64,000 bases of DNA from positions 1 to 64,000 of the forward strand of contig JACNMN010000006.1 of the NCBI GenBank assembly GCA_020622165.1. Reading direction: 5' to 3'. Position 1 is the stretch's first letter; each line of letters opens with the position of its first letter. This stretch comes from Boseongicola sp. H5 (lineage in GTDB: Bacteria > Pseudomonadota > Alphaproteobacteria > Rhodobacterales > Rhodobacteraceae). The position numbers and the translations under genes were made by a program. Below the pieces are notes generated by a model that was not told the DNA's origin, ran no database searches, and saw nothing but the letters and a program-made list of their open reading frames with translations. Of this stretch, positions 49,786 to 58,072 are shown one piece after another.

Positions 49786-50958
49786 ATGACAGTTCCCGCC
49801 GCAGATCCGCCCGTGCCGACCGCCGCCGCGCTTATCGTGGCCGCCGGTCGCGGCATCCGGGCCGGTGGGGAAATTCCCAAGCAATACAGGATGCTGGAGG
49901 GCGACGCTGTGCTGACCCGCACGCTTCGCGCCTTTGCCGGCCATCCGGCCATCGGGCAGATCGTCGTGGTCCGCCACCCCGAGGATGCCGATCTGTTCGC
50001 CGCCGCCCGGCCGGATACGCGGCAGCCGCTGGTCGATGTGATCGGCGGGGACAGCCGCGATGCCTCCGTGCGGGCGGGGCTGGCCGCGGTCGATGACGCG
50101 ATGGACTATGTGCTGATCCATGACGCCGCGCGGCCACTGGTCTCGCCCGACGTGATCGACGGTGTGCTAGCGGCGCTGGCCCGCCATGACGGCGCGGCCC
50201 CGGCCCTGCCCGTCACCGATGCGCTTTGGCGCGGCGAGAGCATGGTGTCGGGCACGCAGGACCGGAGCGGGCTCTGGCGCGCACAGACGCCGCAGGGGTT
50301 CCGGCTGGGCCCGATCCGTGCGGCCCATGCGGCCCATCCGGGCGGCGCCGCCGACGATGTGGAGGTGGCGCGCGCCTTCGGGCTGGAGGTTGCGATCACG
50401 CGTGGCTGCGAGGATAACCTGAAGATCACCGCGCCGGACGATTTCGCCCGCGCCGCACGTCTTGTGAAGGGGCAGCAGATGGATATTCGCACCGGCAACG
50501 GGTTCGACGTGCACCGGTTCGGGCCCGGCGATCATGTGATGCTCTGCGGCGTGGCGATCCCGCATACGCGCGGATTGCAGGGCCATTCCGATGCGGATGT
50601 GGGCCTGCATACGGTGACCGACGCGATTTACGGGGCGCTGGCGGCGGGCGATATCGGCACCCATTTCCCCCCGTCCGACCCGCAGTGGAAGGGCGTGGCC
50701 AGCCATGTCTTCCTGACCCATGCGGTGGAGATGACCGGGGAGCGTGGCTTTGCGATCACCCATGCGGATCTGACGCTGATCTGCGAACAGCCCAGGATCG
50801 GGCCCCATGCCGGGGCGATGCGCGCGGAGCTTGCGCGGATCCTGCGGATCGGGACCGACCGGGTCTCGGTCAAGGCCACGACCTCGGAACGGCTTGGCTT
50901 TACCGGCCGCGAAGAAGGGATCGCCGCATTGGCCACCGTGACGCTGGTGGCGGCATGA
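49786..50958 (+). CDS. ispDF: Bifunctional IspD/IspF (MEP pathway)
   Basis: A 390-aa fusion. Residues ~10-225 are 2-C-methylerythritol 4-phosphate cytidylyltransferase ([29 protein letters not shown]). Residues ~230-390 are 2-C-methylerythritol 2,4-cyclodiphosphate synthase ([11 protein letters not shown] with metal-binding D-x-[30 protein letters not shown]). One polypeptide thus does steps 3 and 5 of isoprenoid precursor synthesis; such fusions are common in alphaproteobacteria. The stop overlaps pgpA by four bases. Confidence 0.96.
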   Translation: MTVPAADPPVPTAAALIVAAGRGIRAGGEIPKQYRMLEGDAVLTRTLRAFAGHPAIGQIVVVRHPEDADLFAAARPDTRQPLVDVIGGDSRDASVRAGLAAVDDAMDYVLIHDAARPLVSPDVIDGVLAALARHDGAAPALPVTDALWRGESMVSGTQDRSGLWRAQTPQGFRLGPIRAAHAAHPGGAADDVEVARAFGLEVAITRGCEDNLKITAPDDFARAARLVKGQQMDIRTGNGFDVHRFGPGDHVMLCGVAIPHTRGLQGHSDADVGLHTVTDAIYGALAAGDIGTHFPPSDPQWKGVASHVFLTHAVEMTGERGFAITHADLTLICEQPRIGPHAGAMRAELARILRIGTDRVSVKATTSERLGFTGREEGIAALATVTLVAA

Positions 50959-51443
50959 CCGGCGCGATCACCACGCTTTTCGGCATCGGCCATCTGCGCC
51001 CGGCGCCCGGAACATGGGCCAGTCTGGCGGCGATCCCGCTGGCCTATGGCCTGCATCTTCTGGGCGGGTTCTGGCTGCTCCTTGCCGCGACACTGGCCGT
51101 CACGGCGCTTGGCTGGTGGGCGACGGGGGTGGAAACGCGGGGCGCGGAGGATCATGACCCCTCGGAGATCGTCATCGACGAGGTGGCGGGCCAGTGGGTG
51201 GCGCTTTGGCCGGTCTCCTTCGGGGCGATGTTCGCCGAGGTCGACATGCTGCGCCTGTGGCCCGGGCTGATCGCGGCCTTTGTCGTCTTCCGCCTTTTCG
51301 ACATCCTCAAACCCGGCCCCGTGGGCTGGGCCGACCGGATGGAGGGGCCGACGGGCGTGATGCTGGACGATCTTGTGGCGGGCTGGATGGCTGCCCTTGT
51401 GGTGGCGGTTCTGGCCGCGGTCGCGCATCTGGCGCTGATATGA
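50955..51443 (+). CDS. pgpA: Phosphatidylglycerophosphatase A
   Basis: A 162-aa membrane enzyme that dephosphorylates phosphatidylglycerol phosphate. It has about four TM segments; the family motif [15 protein letters not shown] is near the N-terminus, and the catalytic acidic stretch [17 protein letters not shown] and [16 protein letters not shown] follow. Its ATG and its stop each overlap a neighbour by four bases (ATGA), so ispDF-pgpA-pncC is a tightly coupled operon. Confidence 0.94.
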   Translation: MTGAITTLFGIGHLRPAPGTWASLAAIPLAYGLHLLGGFWLLLAATLAVTALGWWATGVETRGAEDHDPSEIVIDEVAGQWVALWPVSFGAMFAEVDMLRLWPGLIAAFVVFRLFDILKPGPVGWADRMEGPTGVMLDDLVAGWMAALVVAVLAAVAHLALI

Positions 51444-51922
51444 CGGCGCGCGCGGTGATCGACGCCTTGCGGGCGCGGGGGTGGATGCTGGCCACCGCCG
51501 AAAGCTGCACCGGCGGGCTGATCGCGGGCGCGATCACCGATATCGCCGGGTCGTCGGATGTGTTCGACCGCGGGTTCGTCACCTATTCCAACGCGGCGAA
51601 GATCGAGATGCTGGGCGTGGAGGCGCAGACACTGGAACGCTTCGGCGCGGTGTCAGAGGAGGTTGCCCGGCAGATGGCGCAAGGCGCGCTGGCCCGTTCG
51701 GCCGCCGATATCGCGATTTCGGTCACCGGTATCGCGGGCCCCGGCGGATCGGGGCAGAAACCCGAAGGCCGGGTCTGCTTCGGGCTGGCCACGCGCGGCG
51801 CACTTGTTGCGGAAACGGTGGATTACGGAGCGCCCGGACGGGCCGAGGTGCGCGCGGCCAGCGTGGCCCATGTGCTTGCCATGGTGTTGCGCGCGGCAAC
51901 GGGCGATCAGGCGCGGCCGTAA
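51440..51922 (+). CDS. pncC: CinA-type nicotinamide-nucleotide amidohydrolase
   Basis: A 160-aa stand-alone CinA C-terminal domain. Family motifs are TAESCTGGLIAGAITDIAGSS (catalytic Ser and following Cys-Thr-Gly-Gly), FVTYSNAAKIEMLGV and SVTGIAGPGG. It deamidates NMN in pyridine-nucleotide recycling. No CinA N-terminal domain is fused. Its 3' end overlaps the 3' end of the minus-strand COQ10/RatA-like gene by 16 bases. Confidence 0.92.
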   Translation: MTARAVIDALRARGWMLATAESCTGGLIAGAITDIAGSSDVFDRGFVTYSNAAKIEMLGVEAQTLERFGAVSEEVARQMAQGALARSAADIAISVTGIAGPGGSGQKPEGRVCFGLATRGALVAETVDYGAPGRAEVRAASVAHVLAMVLRAATGDQARP

Positions 51923-52362
51923 AGCGCCTCCGCCCGGCTTTCGAAGGCGCGCACGATCCTTTGCATCGCCTCGTGAAAGAACATCCCCGCCGCGCCTTGC
52001 AGCAGGCGGTTCTTGAACTCGAAATCCACCTCGAAGCTGACCTTGCAGCCCTCCTCGGCGGGGGTGAACCGCCAGGCCGAGATCATGTGCTTGAACGGCC
52101 CGTCGATATATTCGGTATCGATGCGCCGGATTTCGGGGCGCAGCGTCACCCGGGACCCGAAGCGTTCGCGGAACATCTTGAAGCCCACCACCAGATCGGC
52201 CAGCATCACCTCGCCCGAGCCGTCGGTCAGCGGGCTGACGGACCTGATCCGCGCGGCGTTGGTCCAAGGGATGAATTCGGGATAGCGCTCCACATCTGCG
52301 ACCAGCGCATACATTTGATCGGCGGTGTAGGGCAGATGCCGGGTTTCGGAATGGCTGGGCAT
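51907..52362 (-). CDS. COQ10/RatA-like START-fold protein
   Basis: A 151-aa SRPBCC (START) fold protein. Opening SETRHLPYTADQMYALVADVERYPEFIPW is the family hallmark, followed by RFGSRVTLRP and FKHMISAWRFTPAEEGCKV. Homologues are the mitochondrial coenzyme-Q-binding COQ10 and E. coli RatA. In alphaproteobacteria a ubiquinone-related role is favoured over a toxin role, and no antitoxin gene is adjacent. Length is normal. Confidence 0.9.
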   Translation of the reverse strand: MPSHSETRHLPYTADQMYALVADVERYPEFIPWTNAARIRSVSPLTDGSGEVMLADLVVGFKMFRERFGSRVTLRPEIRRIDTEYIDGPFKHMISAWRFTPAEEGCKVSFEVDFEFKNRLLQGAAGMFFHEAMQRIVRAFESRAEALYGRA

Positions 52363-52444
52363 GGGCTTTGGGTTTTGATCTTTCCTGTGTCGGGGTCATG
52401 TCGTAGAGTTCGGCAGAAAAATCAAGCTGTTCGACGGGGGCGGA

Positions 52445-52981
52445 ATGGCGCAGCAGCCATATGAAATCGACATGATGATCTCCGCCAAGGCCATTGCCGC
52501 GCGGATCGAAGACCTCGCCCGGGAGATCGAAGCCGAATTCGCGGGGACGGACAAGCTGGTTCTGGTCGGGCTGTTGCGGGGGTCGTTCGTGTTCATCGCC
52601 GATCTCGTGCGCGAACTGGATCTGCCTGTCGAGATCGACTTTCTGGAAGCCTCCTCTTACGGCAATGCCACCGAAAGCTCCCGCGAGGTGCGCATCCTGA
52701 AGGATCTGCGCGGCGAGATCGGCGGGCGCGACGTGCTGTTGGTGGAGGATATTGTCGATACCGGCCATACACTTGACCATGTGACCCGACTTCTGAAGAC
52801 GCGCGAGCCAGCGAGGCTGAAAACCATCGCCTTGCTGGACAAACCGACCCGCCGGGAGGTGGAGGTGCGCGCCGACTGGATCGGCTTCGAGATCCCCGAT
52901 GAGTTCGTGGTGGGCTACGGGATCGACTATGCGCAGCGCAACCGAAACCTGCCCTATATCGGCGCGGTCCGGTTCACCTGA
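52445..52981 (+). CDS. hpt: Hypoxanthine phosphoribosyltransferase
   Basis: A 178-aa purine-salvage enzyme converting hypoxanthine/guanine plus PRPP to IMP/GMP. The PRPP motif is [14 protein letters not shown], the metal/PPi loop is [11 protein letters not shown], and the purine-binding region is [18 protein letters not shown]. Length matches bacterial HPRT. It is divergent from the COQ10-like gene with an 82-base gap that holds both promoters. Confidence 0.94.
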   Translation: MAQQPYEIDMMISAKAIAARIEDLAREIEAEFAGTDKLVLVGLLRGSFVFIADLVRELDLPVEIDFLEASSYGNATESSREVRILKDLRGEIGGRDVLLVEDIVDTGHTLDHVTRLLKTREPARLKTIALLDKPTRREVEVRADWIGFEIPDEFVVGYGIDYAQRNRNLPYIGAVRFT

Positions 52982-53122
52982 CCGCCGGAGAGGCGATCCG
53001 CGCGCCCGCGCGCCCCGCACATCACCGCCCTTTCCCGTCGCGCGGCCACGTGGCCCTCTGCGAGGCGGCATGACAATTCTGCAACACTCCGGAAGCCCGG
53101 CCGATCTCATTGAACCGCCGCG

Positions 53123-53149
53123 GGTTCTGTCACGACGCATGACAGAACC
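53123..53149 (+). promoter_or_regulatory. Perfect 10-bp inverted repeat before the porin-like gene
   Basis: GGTTCTGTCA (53123-53132) and TGACAGAACC (53140-53149) are exact reverse complements with a seven-base spacer. The dyad ends 17 bases before the start codon, directly ahead of the GGAG site at 53156-53159. It could be an operator or an RNA hairpin controlling ribosome access. No T-run follows, so it is not an intrinsic terminator. Confidence 0.6.
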
Positions 53150-53166
53150 AGCAACGGAGCTTTCCC

Positions 53167-54090
53167 ATGAAACCGCTACATTTTCTGCCCGCTGCCATCC
53201 TATGCCTTGCGGGTGTGGCCAATGCCCAACCGCTGCCCTGGACCGAGGTGGATGCCAATGGCTTCTATATCGACGGCGACGCGCAGCTCACCTATGTGGA
53301 TACCGATACCCTTCCGATTGGTCGCCTTTTCGGTGCGGATCTGAGCGCGGGGTATGTGGCCCTGGGCGGGCCGCTGACCTGGGGCGTCGATGTCAGCCTC
53401 CAGACCCTTCGCGCCGATCAGGGCGATCCGCTTACCGCCACATGGGTCAGCCTGTTCATGGAAACCGATATCGGACAGTTCGCCGTGGGGGCTCCGCGCC
53501 CCGCATTTGACGATTATCGGCCACGCACGCCGTTCAGCGACCTGTCCCTTGTGGGCGCCCAGGCCCAGTCTCTGACGAGTTCCAATACCTGGCGCACCAA
53601 TCTGCAGGGCGACGAAATGCCGTGGGGCGTGCGCTATGACGGGCAGATCGGCGATCTCAGCTTCGGCGCGTCCGTGCACCGGTTCAACGATGCCGACATC
53701 ACCGCGGTCGGGCTGGCGGCGCGCTATCGGTTTGACGACACGCTGAGCGTGGCCGCGGGCTATGAGGAAAGCGCTGAGCCCACCCGCGACATGCAGGCGA
53801 TGTTCGCGTCGGTCGATGTGGATTACGGACGATATGGCGGGCAGCTGATCTATTCCGAAATCGGCGAGGTTGGCGGCATGAGTATCGGCGCGGTCACCGC
53901 AAGCGGATTTTTCCGGCCCATCGAGCCGCTGACGCTCAGCCTGACCCTTCTGGACATATCCGAAATCGACGAGCCTTATTACATGGTCGAGGCGGAGTAC
54001 GAGCTTGGACGCGGCGCCTATCTGTCACTTGGCGCGGGGGAGAGTTTGGGCAGGCAGATCGGCGAGGTGGCCTTTGGCTGGCGGTTCTGA
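53167..54090 (+). CDS. Porin-like outer-membrane beta-barrel protein
   Basis: A 307-aa secreted protein. The signal peptide ends after VANA (~21). The mature chain alternates polar and hydrophobic residues in short strands with many Gly, Asp and Tyr (for example ALGGPLTWGVDVSLQTL, VGLAARYRFDDTLSVAAGYEE) and ends EVAFGWRF, a C-terminal phenylalanine as in BAM-assembled barrels. It resembles Rhodobacterales porin-type proteins but the substrate is unknown. A cytochrome c' gene follows 142 bases later. Confidence 0.7.
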   Translation: MKPLHFLPAAILCLAGVANAQPLPWTEVDANGFYIDGDAQLTYVDTDTLPIGRLFGADLSAGYVALGGPLTWGVDVSLQTLRADQGDPLTATWVSLFMETDIGQFAVGAPRPAFDDYRPRTPFSDLSLVGAQAQSLTSSNTWRTNLQGDEMPWGVRYDGQIGDLSFGASVHRFNDADITAVGLAARYRFDDTLSVAAGYEESAEPTRDMQAMFASVDVDYGRYGGQLIYSEIGEVGGMSIGAVTASGFFRPIEPLTLSLTLLDISEIDEPYYMVEAEYELGRGAYLSLGAGESLGRQIGEVAFGWRF

Positions 54091-54232
54091 GGACCGTGCC
54101 CGGCGCGATCGCGGGCTTGTGCGCGGGGCGGCACGCCACCTTGCGCCTGCGCACAGGCAAAACTCGCCCGGAGGCGGCGAGATGTGTTATAAAGTCGCAC
54201 ATGCTTCCGTTTCATTGCAAAGGAGTACGTCC

Positions 54233-54703
54233 ATGTCACTTGCCCGCCGCGTCACGCTGCCAGCCGCAATCCTGTCGCTCGCCATCGGCGCCGCCGCCTA
54301 TGCGCAACAGGAGTTCAGCGGGGCGATAAACGCCCGTCAGGGACATATGCAGATCATGGCCTTCAATGTCGGCATCCTGGGCAACATGGCCCGCGGAAAC
54401 ACCGAATACGATGCCGCCGCCGCGACCACGGCGGCCAGCAATCTGGCCGCGCTCGCCATGGTCGACGGGCGTGGCTACTGGGTGCCGGGCTCTGACAATG
54501 GGGCGGTGGAAACCACCCGCGCCCTGCCCGCGATCTGGGAAGATATGGCCGGGTTCGGCGCGGATTGGCAGGCCTATGGCGAGGCCGTGACCGGCCTGCA
54601 GGCCGCGGCGGGCAACGGGCTGGACGCGCTTCGCGGTGCGATGGGGCCGCTTGGAAATGCCTGTGGTGCCTGCCATGACGATTTCCGCCAGCCGTCCGAC
54701 TGA
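54233..54703 (+). CDS. Cytochrome c' (class II)
   Basis: A 156-aa periplasmic cytochrome. The signal peptide (1-24, cut after AYA) is followed by a four-helix bundle with a single haem-binding site near the C-terminus, CGACH (144-148), the class II layout. The segment around residues 35-50 (RQGHMQIMAFNVGIL) lies in the first helix. Cytochromes c' bind NO and CO and often protect against NO. AAGGAG lies upstream of the ATG. The next gene encodes a dihaem cytochrome, 63 bases away. Confidence 0.88.
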   Translation: MSLARRVTLPAAILSLAIGAAAYAQQEFSGAINARQGHMQIMAFNVGILGNMARGNTEYDAAAATTAASNLAALAMVDGRGYWVPGSDNGAVETTRALPAIWEDMAGFGADWQAYGEAVTGLQAAAGNGLDALRGAMGPLGNACGACHDDFRQPSD

Positions 54704-54766
54704 GCCCGTGCGCCGGGGCGGGTGCCGCATCTTGACCCGGCCCCGCCCGCGATCCGGCCGCGCCTG

Positions 54767-55657
54767 ATGGGCCGGCTGATCCTGTCATTCGTGGTTGCGG
54801 GCTGTCTTGCCATCGGTCTTTTCTGGCTGCTGACCGCCCCCGAACGCAGCGATGCCGCGCTCTTGAGCGGGCTGGAGGGTGATGCGCGTCGCGGCGAGGC
54901 GGTGTTCTGGGCGGGCGGCTGCGCCTCCTGCCACGCCGCCCACGAGGCGACGGGCGACGACAGGCTGGTCCTGTCAGGAGGGCGGGCCTTCGCCTCGGAT
55001 TTCGGCACCTTCATCGCGCCCAACATCTCCCCCCATCCGGAGGCCGGGATCGGCGGCTGGAGCGCTCTGGCCTTCGTGGATGCGATGCGCAACGGCGTCT
55101 CGCCCGACGGGCGGCACTACTACCCCGCCTTCCCCTACACCGCCTACCGGCTGGCCACGGTGCAGGATATGCTGGATCTGCGCGCGTTCATCGATACGTT
55201 GCCGCCCTCCGCGCAGCCCTCCCTGCCCCATGATGTCGGCTTTCCGTTTTCGATCCGCCGGCTGGTGGGAGTCTGGAAACGCCTGCATATGCCCGACGGC
55301 TTTGCGGTTTCGGGGCCGCTCGACCCGGCGGCGGAGCGCGGGCGTTACCTTTCCGAGGCGCTGGCCCATTGCGCCGAATGCCACACCCCGCGCAACAGGC
55401 TTGGCGGGCTCGACCGTGACCTGTGGATGGCGGGCGCCCCCAATCCCAATGGCGAGGGGCGCATTCCCGGCATCACGCCCGACAGGCTGTCATGGTCCGA
55501 GGCCGATATCGCGGCCTATCTGCGGGACGGGTTCACGCCGGATTTCGACAGCGCGGGCGGACATATGGCCGATGTGATCCGCAATCTCGCGATGCTTGAG
55601 GATGCGGACCGCGCGGCGATCGCGGCCTATCTCAAGGCGCTGCCGTTAAGCGAATAG
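54767..55657 (+). CDS. Membrane-anchored dihaem cytochrome c
   Basis: A 296-aa protein with one N-terminal TM anchor (4-24) and two class I cytochrome c domains; haem sites are CASCH (52-56) and CAECH (202-206), with candidate distal ligands in later Met residues. The arrangement resembles the cytochrome subunits of alcohol/gluconate dehydrogenases and similar electron carriers. A dehydrogenase subunit is not adjacent. It may pass electrons to or from the neighbouring cytochrome c' (inference). Confidence 0.85.
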   Translation: MGRLILSFVVAGCLAIGLFWLLTAPERSDAALLSGLEGDARRGEAVFWAGGCASCHAAHEATGDDRLVLSGGRAFASDFGTFIAPNISPHPEAGIGGWSALAFVDAMRNGVSPDGRHYYPAFPYTAYRLATVQDMLDLRAFIDTLPPSAQPSLPHDVGFPFSIRRLVGVWKRLHMPDGFAVSGPLDPAAERGRYLSEALAHCAECHTPRNRLGGLDRDLWMAGAPNPNGEGRIPGITPDRLSWSEADIAAYLRDGFTPDFDSAGGHMADVIRNLAMLEDADRAAIAAYLKALPLSE

Positions 55658-55660
55658 GCG

Positions 55661-55870
55661 TCAGTCGACGCTGTCGGTGCGCTCCCGGAGATCCTGCTTG
55701 ATCTGCTCCGGCGTGGCGAGCCGCTTGAAGACCAGATGCCCGATCACGCCGCCAAGCAGGGTGCCCCCCACAAGCGCAAGCACCGCGCCGATCCCGTCAA
55801 GAAGGAGAAACCCCAGAAAGCCCGCCAGCGCGCCCAGACCGGCCAGCGCGAACCGGGCCGCCTCCGCCAT
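55661..55870 (-). CDS. Small membrane protein
   Basis: A 69-aa protein with two TM helices (about 5-25 and 27-48, rich in Gly/Ala/Leu) and a charged C-terminal tail KRLATPEQIKQDLRERTDSVD. Its start codon shares one base with the lipA stop (TGATG), so translation is coupled to lipA. The function is unknown; it may simply ride on the lipA message. Confidence 0.7.
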   Translation of the reverse strand: MAEAARFALAGLGALAGFLGFLLLDGIGAVLALVGGTLLGGVIGHLVFKRLATPEQIKQDLRERTDSVD

Positions 55871-56823
55871 CAGCCCTGACCGAGCTTTTTGAGCCGTGCG
55901 TCGCGAAGCCGCGCGAAATCATCGCCAGCATGGTAGCTTGACCGGGTCAGCGGCGTGGCGGAGACCATCAGGAAGCCCTTGCCATAGGCCGCCTTTTCAT
56001 AGGCCTTGAACTCGTCGGGGGTGACGAACCGGTCCACCGCGTGATGCTTGGGCGTCGGCTGAAGATACTGGCCGATAGTCAGAAAATCGATATCCGCCGC
56101 GCGCATGTCATCCATCACCGCATGCACCGCCTGCCGGTCCTCGCCCAGGCCGACCATGATGCCCGATTTGGTGAACATGCTCGGGTCCAGCTCCTTGACG
56201 CGCTGGAGCAGGCGGAGCGAGTGGAAATAGCGCGCGCCCGGGCGCACCTCGGGGTAGAGCCCGGGCACGGTTTCGAGGTTGTGGTTGAAGACATCCGGTT
56301 TCGCGGCGACGACCACCTCCAGCACCCTGGGGTCGCAGCGGATGAAGTCGGGCGTCAGGATCTCGATGGTGGTGCCGGGCGACTGGCGGCGGATGGCGCG
56401 GATCGTCTGCGCGAAATGCTCGGCGCCGCCATCCTCGATATCGTCCCGGTCGACCGAGGTCACGACAACATGGTTCAGGCCCAGCTTCTTGACCGCATCG
56501 GCCACCCGGCCCGGTTCGAACACGTCGAGATCTTCGGGCGGTTTACCGGTTGCGATGTTGCAGAAGGTGCAGGCCCGCGTACAGACCTCGCCCATGATCA
56601 TCATCGTGGCGTGGCCCTGAGACCAGCATTCGCCCACATTGGGGCAGCCGGCCTCTTCGCAGACCGTGGTCAGCTTGTGCTCCCGCATGATCCGGTGGGT
56701 CTGCTTGTAGCCTTCGCCCACGGGCGCCTTGACCCGGATCCAGCTTGGCTTCTTGGGTTGGGCGTTATCCGGACGGTGCGCCTTTTCCGGGTGGCGCTGT
56801 TCGGGCAGTTTCAGATCGCGCAT
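55870..56823 (-). CDS. lipA: Lipoyl synthase
   Basis: A 317-aa radical-SAM enzyme inserting two sulfurs into octanoyl groups to make lipoate. The auxiliary cluster cysteines are Cys55, Cys60 and Cys66 ([12 protein letters not shown]); the SAM-cluster cysteines are Cys81, Cys85 and Cys88 ([10 protein letters not shown]); the C-terminal motif is [15 protein letters not shown]. Length is normal. Two 12-bp palindromes lie just upstream (56856-56883), in the expected promoter area. Confidence 0.96.
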   Translation of the reverse strand: MRDLKLPEQRHPEKAHRPDNAQPKKPSWIRVKAPVGEGYKQTHRIMREHKLTTVCEEAGCPNVGECWSQGHATMMIMGEVCTRACTFCNIATGKPPEDLDVFEPGRVADAVKKLGLNHVVVTSVDRDDIEDGGAEHFAQTIRAIRRQSPGTTIEILTPDFIRCDPRVLEVVVAAKPDVFNHNLETVPGLYPEVRPGARYFHSLRLLQRVKELDPSMFTKSGIMVGLGEDRQAVHAVMDDMRAADIDFLTIGQYLQPTPKHHAVDRFVTPDEFKAYEKAAYGKGFLMVSATPLTRSSYHAGDDFARLRDARLKKLGQG

Positions 56824-57189
56824 CGGGGGTCTCCGGTCCTGCGGCGGCTGGATTGTTTAACGTTAAATAACCCCGATATCGGGCAATGTAACCTGTCAAT
56901 CTGGCACAGGTGGGCTGCAGCCCGTGCAAGGCTTGCGCCCGTGGCGGGGTTTGGCCACGCGCTCGGAGTGCCGGTCGCCGTGTCGGATCATGATGCGGGA
57001 ACCCCATGGTCGGATCGTGTGCCGGAGGGTGACCAAGGGAGGGGGAAGCGCCCGGCGGCCTGTGTACGACATGGCCAAGCCCCCGTTTTGCGTAAGACAT
57101 CGGCGGGGGGTGGCGCCTTGCATCCATGGCGGGAGAGGCCCGGGCCGGAGCTACGGGCAATCCGCACCGCCCGCCCGCCGGGGCCCGCC
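56824..57189. other. Intergenic region upstream of lipA
   Basis: No gene here is convincing. Near lipA are two perfect 12-bp palindromes, TTTAACGTTAAA (56856-56867) and CCCGATATCGGG (56872-56883). The rest (~300 bases) is very GC-rich; a 58-codon arginine-rich minus-strand frame starting MSYTGRRALPP can be read but lacks support. Confidence 0.5.
56856..56883. promoter_or_regulatory. Two adjacent perfect palindromes upstream of lipA
   Basis: TTTAACGTTAAA and CCCGATATCGGG are each self-complementary over 12 bases and lie four bases apart, 33-60 bases before the lipA start. They could be operators overlapping the promoter. No known regulator is assigned. Confidence 0.45.
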
Positions 57190-57816
57190 CTAGTCGAGCG
57201 CGAGACTGGCCGAGGTGTAGGACCAGCTTGACCACAAGCCGTCATCCTCGATCAGTTCCAGCAGGGCCTGCGCCTGATCGGGGCTGAGCGACATGTAGTG
57301 ATCCTCCGCCATCTCGGCGGCGCGGGCGGCGGGGCAATGCACCTTCACGCCGCTTTGGGCGAAAATGATCTCGTCTTCGTCAAAGGCGATGGAGACGGTT
57401 TCGAATCGCGTCTGGCTTCGCATCGGGCCGCAGCCGCTGAAGCCGGACAGGACCGAGGCCGGCACGAGCGCCGAGGGCAGCGCCAGCACCTCGTCCACCG
57501 CCGGGTGATCGATCAGCAGGGGTTGGTCGGGCATGACGTAAAGATCGGAACAGGCGTTCAGCACGCCGCCGGCCACGCGGATGACTTCCACCACCGGCTT
57601 GCCGAAAACCCCGCCATAGAAGTTGCGGTCGACGCGCCGGACCGGGCGCAGGCCGTCATCCAGCGTATGAACCTTGTCGCCCGCGCGGATCGTTTCCGCC
57701 GCGCGCCACCCGGTTTCGGTTTCAAGGATCGTACTGGCGAGCAGTCCGGTAAGAGGCCCCGAATGACGTCCGGAGGAGAGAGATCTACAGGCACGGCTTG
57801 GTGCAAACTGGGTCAT
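57190..57816 (-). CDS. Stand-alone Hint-domain protein
   Basis: A 208-aa protein with a Hedgehog/intein (Hint) fold covering most of its length. ASTILETETGWRAAETIRAGDKVHTLDDGLRPV is the N-terminal Hint block, with Ser in the usual nucleophilic position instead of Cys; HPAVDEVLALPSALVPASVL resembles the later block. The C-terminal ~50 residues (AEMAEDHYMSLSPDQAQALL) are extra. Hint proteins are abundant in Rhodobacterales, often attached to surface proteins; here no host domain is attached, so self-processing is doubtful. A 16-bp palindrome lies 34 bases upstream. Confidence 0.75.
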   Translation of the reverse strand: MTQFAPSRACRSLSSGRHSGPLTGLLASTILETETGWRAAETIRAGDKVHTLDDGLRPVRRVDRNFYGGVFGKPVVEVIRVAGGVLNACSDLYVMPDQPLLIDHPAVDEVLALPSALVPASVLSGFSGCGPMRSQTRFETVSIAFDEDEIIFAQSGVKVHCPAARAAEMAEDHYMSLSPDQAQALLELIEDDGLWSSWSYTSASLALD

Positions 57817-57849
57817 TCGGGGCGCCTCTCTCGATCGGTTACCATTACG

Positions 57850-57865
57850 CTGACGCCGGCGTCAG
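57850..57865. promoter_or_regulatory. 16-bp perfect palindrome upstream of the Hint gene
   Basis: CTGACGCCGGCGTCAG reads the same on both strands. It lies 34 bases before the Hint-protein start. A dimeric regulator site is the obvious interpretation; I do not assign the regulator. Confidence 0.55.
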
Positions 57866-58072
57866 TCACCAAACGTGGGGAAACGCTAGTCCGATTCCGT
57901 TAACTTCCGGTTTACGGAACCCCGACAGTTTTACCGGTCTGGGCAAGGGTCCGCCGCCCTGTCGCGAAACTCCGCGCAGATCGCGATATCATGGGCCGGG
58001 TTTGGCCGATTTCAGGCGATACCGCGCCTGGCCAAGGTGTCGCCCCGCCTGCGAGGCGCGCCGCCCGCCCGA

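Noticed and set aside
51907-52362. RatA toxin of a toxin-antitoxin pair
   Set aside because: No small antitoxin gene adjoins it; COQ10-like proteins of this size are common single genes in alphaproteobacteria.
56896-57123. Small Arg/Pro-rich minus-strand frame upstream of lipA (MSYTGRR start)
   Set aside because: No clear ribosome-binding site or recognisable family; composition follows the local GC content.
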